A DNA stretch of 64,000 nucleotides from Mansonella perstans (Eukaryota > Nematoda > Chromadorea > Rhabditida > Onchocercidae), in contig JBAMDO010000134.1 of assembly GCA_037074765.1 (NCBI GenBank), forward strand, positions 1 to 64,000, in the 5' to 3' direction. A model generated the notes under the pieces. That model saw only the letters and a list, made by a program, of their open reading frames with translations, was not told the origin of the DNA and searched no databases. The translations under genes were made by a program, and so were the position numbers. Shown in pieces: positions 59,217 through 64,000 of the stretch. The first letter of the stretch is position 1. Every line of letters begins with the position of its first letter.

Positions 59217-60345
59217 TGAATATATGAGATATCATAATAATATATTACACCAAGAATAGATATTATTTTCCTAAATTCACATTAAAAATCATATTTGTAT
59301 GAATGAATATAAAAATTTTACGAAAAAAAAAACATGAATAATTAAGAAATGGCTACTACGAATTTCTACTCAATCTTTATTGCAAAATATCACCAATGCT
59401 TATTAAAGTTACTCGGACAAAGTTCAGCAGACTCACAGATATTGTGTAAGACTTTTGATAGTCTAGTCTTAGTTGCACATATATATATGGAATCGAGAGA
59501 AGGATGAAAAGTTATTACAATGCCGCCGCACTTTATCCAACAGATTTCAAATAAAAAAACAACTGAATGATTTGAACTAAAATCGTCGTAAACATGCCCA
59601 ACGAAATGCACACATTGTTTCTGGAATGACAGATTACATCAAATGTGACAAAATCAAACAAAAAATGGTTTTTTAATATAAGAATTTCTTCAACATGGAA
59701 AATAAGAACAAACTAATCTCACTATGAACATCGAATAAATGGCACACTAATTATCGCAAGCATATGTAGCCAAAAAGATGCAGCAAATGACAGTTTTCTT
59801 TTATTGAGAAATGGTCTCGCTGCATTTCTTAAAACAATTTAACAAAATGAAGCAACGTGAGCCTTTTTCATTATTAAGTTAATTTAGTTACATGACTTAT
59901 CGAACTGCTGACTCAAGAAAAAAATTTGTGAAATGAATCAAAATAATTTCAAATGGAACTCTTTCATTTTAACTCCGAAATATCATCCATTCTATAAAAA
60001 GACGATTTTTTTCTTCACCACTGTTTTGATTATTCTCTAAAAGCATATTTAATATATTGCATGTAAGTAAGGATATATCTGTTGGTCAAAATTTGAACAG
60101 CATTTTTCAACATTATTTTATTATCAGCTGTTTTTTGTAATTGCTATAATAAATGACTCACACAAATTAATATTGTCAATTTCTTCCTCAAACCACTCAC
60201 TAGCAGTAACAAAACAGCAATGAAAAAGTAAGGAAAAATTCAGATATCCTTTCTTTTTTTTCATTTCATTCTTCTCCTAATCTATCCTTTTTTCAAAAGC
60301 ACTTACTGGACACAGTTTTTCGACCAGAAAAAAGTTATAGAAATC
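59217..60345. other. Intergenic between convergent SXP-like gene and rsp-6
   Basis: Nothing recognised. It may hold the 3' UTRs of both genes. The rsp-6 stop lies in a context (AGCAG|GTGAGA) that could also be a donor, so an unseen downstream rsp-6 exon here is possible, but no convincing RS-coding exon was found. Confidence 0.45.
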
Positions 60346-61141
60346 TCACCTGCTCAAGCTTCTACTCATACTACGTCTTTCATCATATCGAGGTGATTTC
60401 CGCGGTGGTGGTGTGATGGAACGGCTACGTGTTCTCCGGTAATATGGTGACCTTCAAAAACATTGATTGCACATTTTATAAATCTACATTCAATCAATTT
60501 TCCTAAAAAAAAAAATGAAGAAATTATATCTTTCACAAATGTTTCGATGAACCGCTATTGACTGTAACGAATGAAGAGGAATACGCAATGTAATCATTCA
60601 TGTAATGTTGAAATTAAGGTATGTAATTTTATTATTAATGAATAAAATATGAAATTTAATAATAAGGGAATAATTTTGTCACTCAAGACATAATTTCATT
60701 AAAACTAAATAACATACGAGATCTAATAAAATGTAATCTATGTAATATATATAAAATTCAAAAACCTGGCGATGAATATCAAAGTTTTTGTAATTTACGA
60801 GAATGAAATTTACACGTTCCTCATCAATCATCACGGAAAGCAGAGATCCGCCGAAATCAACAAGCAAATCAATTCCTTATATTTTAATACCGCTGGCACT
60901 CTTAGAAAGACCGGAAAACAGAAAACAAAAAACGGAAATATATAGAGAAAAAGACATTAAAAATTTTTTTAAATCATTAACTGTTACTTCAAAAAATTTT
61001 CTTTGAAAGAAAAAATGTTCCCCTTTCGAAATTTGAATTTCTTACCAAAAGACGATGAATGGATGTTGTTTAGATGATGATGATGGTTATAATGATGATG
61101 ATGGTGATGGTGATGACGATGATGATGATGATGATAATGAC

Positions 61142-61188
<47 letters not shown>

Positions 61189-61236
61189 CGATGATGATGG
61201 TGATGATGATGATGATGATGATGACGATGATGATGG

Positions 61237-61269
<33 letters not shown>

Positions 61270-61270
61270 C

Positions 61271-61340
<70 letters not shown>

Positions 61341-63019
61341 GTGATGGTGATGGTGATGATGGTGAAGTGATGATGACAATGATGATCATGATCATAATGA
61401 TGATTGATGATGACGACGATGTAATAATGATGAGTGACGACAATGACGACAATGATTATTCATGATCGTGACTGATATAGTAATATGACAGTGCTGATAA
61501 CCATTATGATAAGATGATGATGATGTTGTTTAATATGAAATGTGTTGAAAAAAAAAAGCTGTGTTGAAGCATTCATTTTTTGCCAACATGATCTATTGCG
61601 ATTTTCTTGCACTGGTAGCACTTATGACGTGCTCAGCTGAAGTGTGTGGCGTAAGGATGTACCTTCGCGTTCATGCCTCATTCAGACCAATCGGACCGTA
61701 GAACAATCCATACAATCTCAAAATTTCCTATTTAATGCAGCGAATTCCCTGCTGCTGTTACTGCTGTTGCTGCTGCTGCTGCTGTATTTTTGCTACAGAG
61801 CAATGGAGTGAGCGACGAAGATCGATGAAGTGACGAAAAAATCGCAATGCATTTATGAAGATGTTCGACAGGCAACAGTAGAACTGATAGTAGCAGTTGC
61901 AAAACAGATAAAGTAGGTATTGATGTTGAGATGAGTTGTGATAGTAGTAGTAGTAGTAATAATAGTTGTAGTAGTGACTGTGGTAACAGCGATAGTGATA
62001 ACCACATGGATGGGCTAAAATAACTTACTCTTTTCGATCCCAGACACCTGGAAATTTCACTCATACAAAATAATCTTAATCACTAATTCTATTTTCTCTA
62101 AGCACTTGATATTATGACAATAAAAAATAGCTGTGATCTACAGAAATGCCAAAATAGTAAGAAACACTTGTTTTTAAGTTGGAAATCGGTATGGACGCAC
62201 CTATCGGATCAGAGACTATTTCTGTCCGGTATATACTTTTTCGGTCAGTTGGAGAGTTAAAATCATAAAAAAGTTCAAATTAAAAACCATGTCCTTCAGT
62301 GGAGCTTCAATTTGTGGGTAAAAATAAGATTATAAATTTGATCCTAGAAAAAAAATTCAAAAGAAACAGGCATCTACTACACATATAAGAGCAAGAATTA
62401 AAGAAAAGCATTAAGATATATATACCTTGAACGTCGGCGACCACCCTCATAGTAACCACCACCTCCGCCACCTCCTCCTCCGCCATAACCACCATTTCGT
62501 CGACGACCATGGGAAATTTCCACGCGAGCGCGTACGCCACAAATTCTTCTAAAAAAAATAAAACCAAAGAAATATAAACCAAACTTAATTTACAAAGCAA
62601 AACGAATATTCTGAAGTCAAAGATGAGAAGAAAAGTAAGGAAAACCAAATCTTACGTCCCATCCAAAGCCTTTACAGCATCCTCAGCATCTCGAGCATCT
62701 TCAAATTCCACAAAAGCAAATCCCGGAGGACGTCGGGCAACCCAAACCTTGCGTATGCGGCCGAAACGATTGAAAGCATCTTCAAGCTGAAAAAAAAATA
62801 TTTTCTGGGATACGAGGAAACAAACAGTCAATTGTTGCTTAAGATAAAAACCAAGCCCTCTTATATGATTAATAAGTAGATACTAAGGAAAACATACTGA
62901 AAGAAAGCATCATAGCACGAATTTGACTATTAAAATTGATTAACCTCCTGAGATGTTGCATCCTGCGGTAAGCCTCCAACATACACCTTGCAGTCAAGTG
63001 GATCTGATCGCCGTGACAT
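60346..63019 (-). CDS. rsp-6: SR splicing factor, RSP-6 / SRSF3-SRSF7 type
   Basis: Four exons: 63019-62945, 62786-62656, 62548-62426, 60451-60346; 144 residues. The RRM spans about residues 10-80: RNP2 VYVGGL (12-17), [23 protein letters not shown]1 in [19 protein letters not shown], ending [12 protein letters not shown]. This closely follows C. elegans RSP-6 and vertebrate SRSF3/SRSF7. Next come a glycine-rich linker (eight or nine glycines), then a short RS domain ([15 protein letters not shown] ... SMSRSLSR). There is no CCHC zinc knuckle, so it resembles SRSF3 and RSP-6 more than SRSF7. A nuclear role in constitutive and alternative splicing is expected. The last intron is nearly 2 kb and contains a GAT array and a possible 19-nt poison exon. 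The RS domain is shorter than in C. elegans RSP-6, so more 3' exons or an alternative end may exist. Confidence 0.9.
61055..61465 (+). repeat. GAT/ATC trinucleotide array in the last rsp-6 intron
   Basis: About 400 bp of nearly pure GAT with GGT, GAC and AAT interruptions. All three frames and both strands stay open (poly-Asp, poly-Met, poly-His, poly-Ser), which are repeat artefacts. It lies inside intron 3 of rsp-6 on the opposite strand. Confidence 0.95.
61749..61962 (+). repeat. CTG/TTG and AGT trinucleotide runs
   Basis: CTG-rich run at 61749-61784 (about twelve triplets with TTA and TTG interruptions) and an AGT run near 61941-61960, both in the last rsp-6 intron. On the rsp-6 transcript the first would read CAG. 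Confidence 0.85.
62029..62047 (-). other. Candidate 19-nt cassette (poison) exon of rsp-6
   Basis: Minus strand: TTTCCAG acceptor, 19 nt, then a strong donor AAAAGA|GTAAGTT. Inclusion after exon 3 shifts the frame, so exon 4 reads into TAG after about nine codons. SR genes in animals often control their own level through such exons. Inferred from splice sites only. Confidence 0.35.
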
Positions 63020-64000
63020 ATTCAGCAAGTAGGTGTTAAGAATGATCAACCTTCAGATAAAATTATAGTTGGATAACTGGGGATCGCTAGCTTCTCAAAG
63101 CGTACAATGTAAAAATAGAAAGCTTATTCGGAATCCTATCCAGTGTAACAGTGTAGAAGTTGACACCGATAAAAGTATTTCGGCAGCAACGCAACCTAAA
63201 GATAATCACTTACCATCTTTCGATAGGTTATACTTATCTCATTGTCATTACTTACTATTACTGCCCACCATTCTACAATGCATTAATGTTATTGTTATGT
63301 AGTATAGTTGTAAATATATAAGATAGGCATTATACCCATCTTAAAGTTGTAAAGGACCAAAAACGAGTAAGAATATTTAATGGACAAATGCATAAATGAC
63401 AATGTTGATCGGTTTACTCAGGAATTCAAATTTTTGAAAATGAAAAAATTACAAGAAAGGTCGACGTGAAAGTCACAAAAAAAATAATAATAATGGAAGT
63501 CTAGTAATAGGCAAGAATAATTTCTGCATCGGAGATATTTTTTCTAACAAATAATAAATCTTTGCAAAGTCTTAAATGGTAAAACTGCATCATCGATAAT
63601 CAAAAAATATAATTTTCATCAATATATACTAACTTGTATCATTTTGATATTCCGAATCTATTTTGTCTCAACAATTTCTAGTCCTTATTCTATTCAACAT
63701 AACAAATACTGGTAACACTTTCTGCAGTAAAACAAAACGAAAAATTCCCAACAGAGACAATGCTATAGCAAGCGATCTCATTCTTTAAAATATTTATGAA
63801 ACATTATAATTTTTTCCAATTTTTGTGGCAAATAACATGTCAGACAAACAGAAATCTTTGCAAAAATCGTTTTTGGAGGTATTACAAATTAGTTTAAGAA
63901 TGATCAGAGAAACTAAGAACAATTAATATTCCTGCTGCATATCACTGGATCTTTACGTCGGCTATTACTGTTCTATAAATAAGCTGATTAATCGTAAGAA
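63020..64000. other. Upstream region of rsp-6 and window edge
   Basis: AT-rich, without a recognised gene. The rsp-6 promoter is expected just right of 63019. A plus-strand frame at 63069-63302 shows no family likeness. Confidence 0.5.

Noticed and set aside
61055..61465. Long overlapping open frames of poly-Asp, poly-Met, poly-His and poly-Ser
   Set aside because: Produced by the GAT repeat, which has no stop in any frame; it lies in an intron of rsp-6.

Overview
The window looks like a piece of nematode nuclear genome, most likely a clade III (spirurid or filarial) worm. The DNA is strongly AT-rich. Genes are split by GT-AG introns, mostly 70-900 nt with a few longer, and acceptors follow the nematode TTTTCAG pattern. 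The best family matches are to nematode or general animal proteins: RSP-6, SAX-1/NDR, AMAN-2 and a SXP/RAL-2-like secreted protein. Species cannot be fixed from sequence alone. No rRNA, tRNA, CRISPR array, transposase or bacterial gene was recognised. All gene models were assembled by hand from splice sites, reading phase and family motifs; every exon junction listed keeps the frame.

Layout. 1.2-4.5 kb (-): SR splicing factor of the SRSF10 type. 5.3-7.9 kb (+): GPATCH11, divergent from it. 9.2-14.1 kb (+): CWF19L1. 14.7-24.6 kb (-): a 15-exon chromodomain plus ankyrin protein of MPP8 type, convergent with CWF19L1. 24.6-28.3 kb: divergent intergenic region full of different short tandem duplications. 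28.3-33.3 kb (+): NDR kinase (sax-1). 37.3-49.4 kb (+): 28-exon Golgi alpha-mannosidase II. 53.7-55.3 kb (-): GNAT acetyltransferase. 58.0-59.2 kb (+): small secreted SXP/RAL-2-like protein ending in SDEL. 60.3-63.0 kb (-): RSP-6-like SR protein with a long GAT array in its last intron. The remainder is AT-rich intergenic DNA with micro- and minisatellites.

Functional picture. Three adjacent genes at the left (SRSF10-like, GPATCH11, CWF19L1) and one at the right (RSP-6) act in pre-mRNA splicing. The MPP8-like gene suggests a heterochromatin reader. The kinase, mannosidase, acetyltransferase and secreted protein have separate jobs (cell morphology, N-glycan maturation, small-molecule acetylation, secretory pathway). 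No operon is evident.

The main points for follow-up are: a stop codon that overlaps a splice donor in the SRSF10-like gene; an MPP8-type domain order in a nematode; an exon and its splice acceptor duplicated together inside that gene; a possible 19-nt poison exon in rsp-6; and an ER-retention-like C terminus on the SXP-like protein. I found nothing that qualifies as a wholly new biological system.
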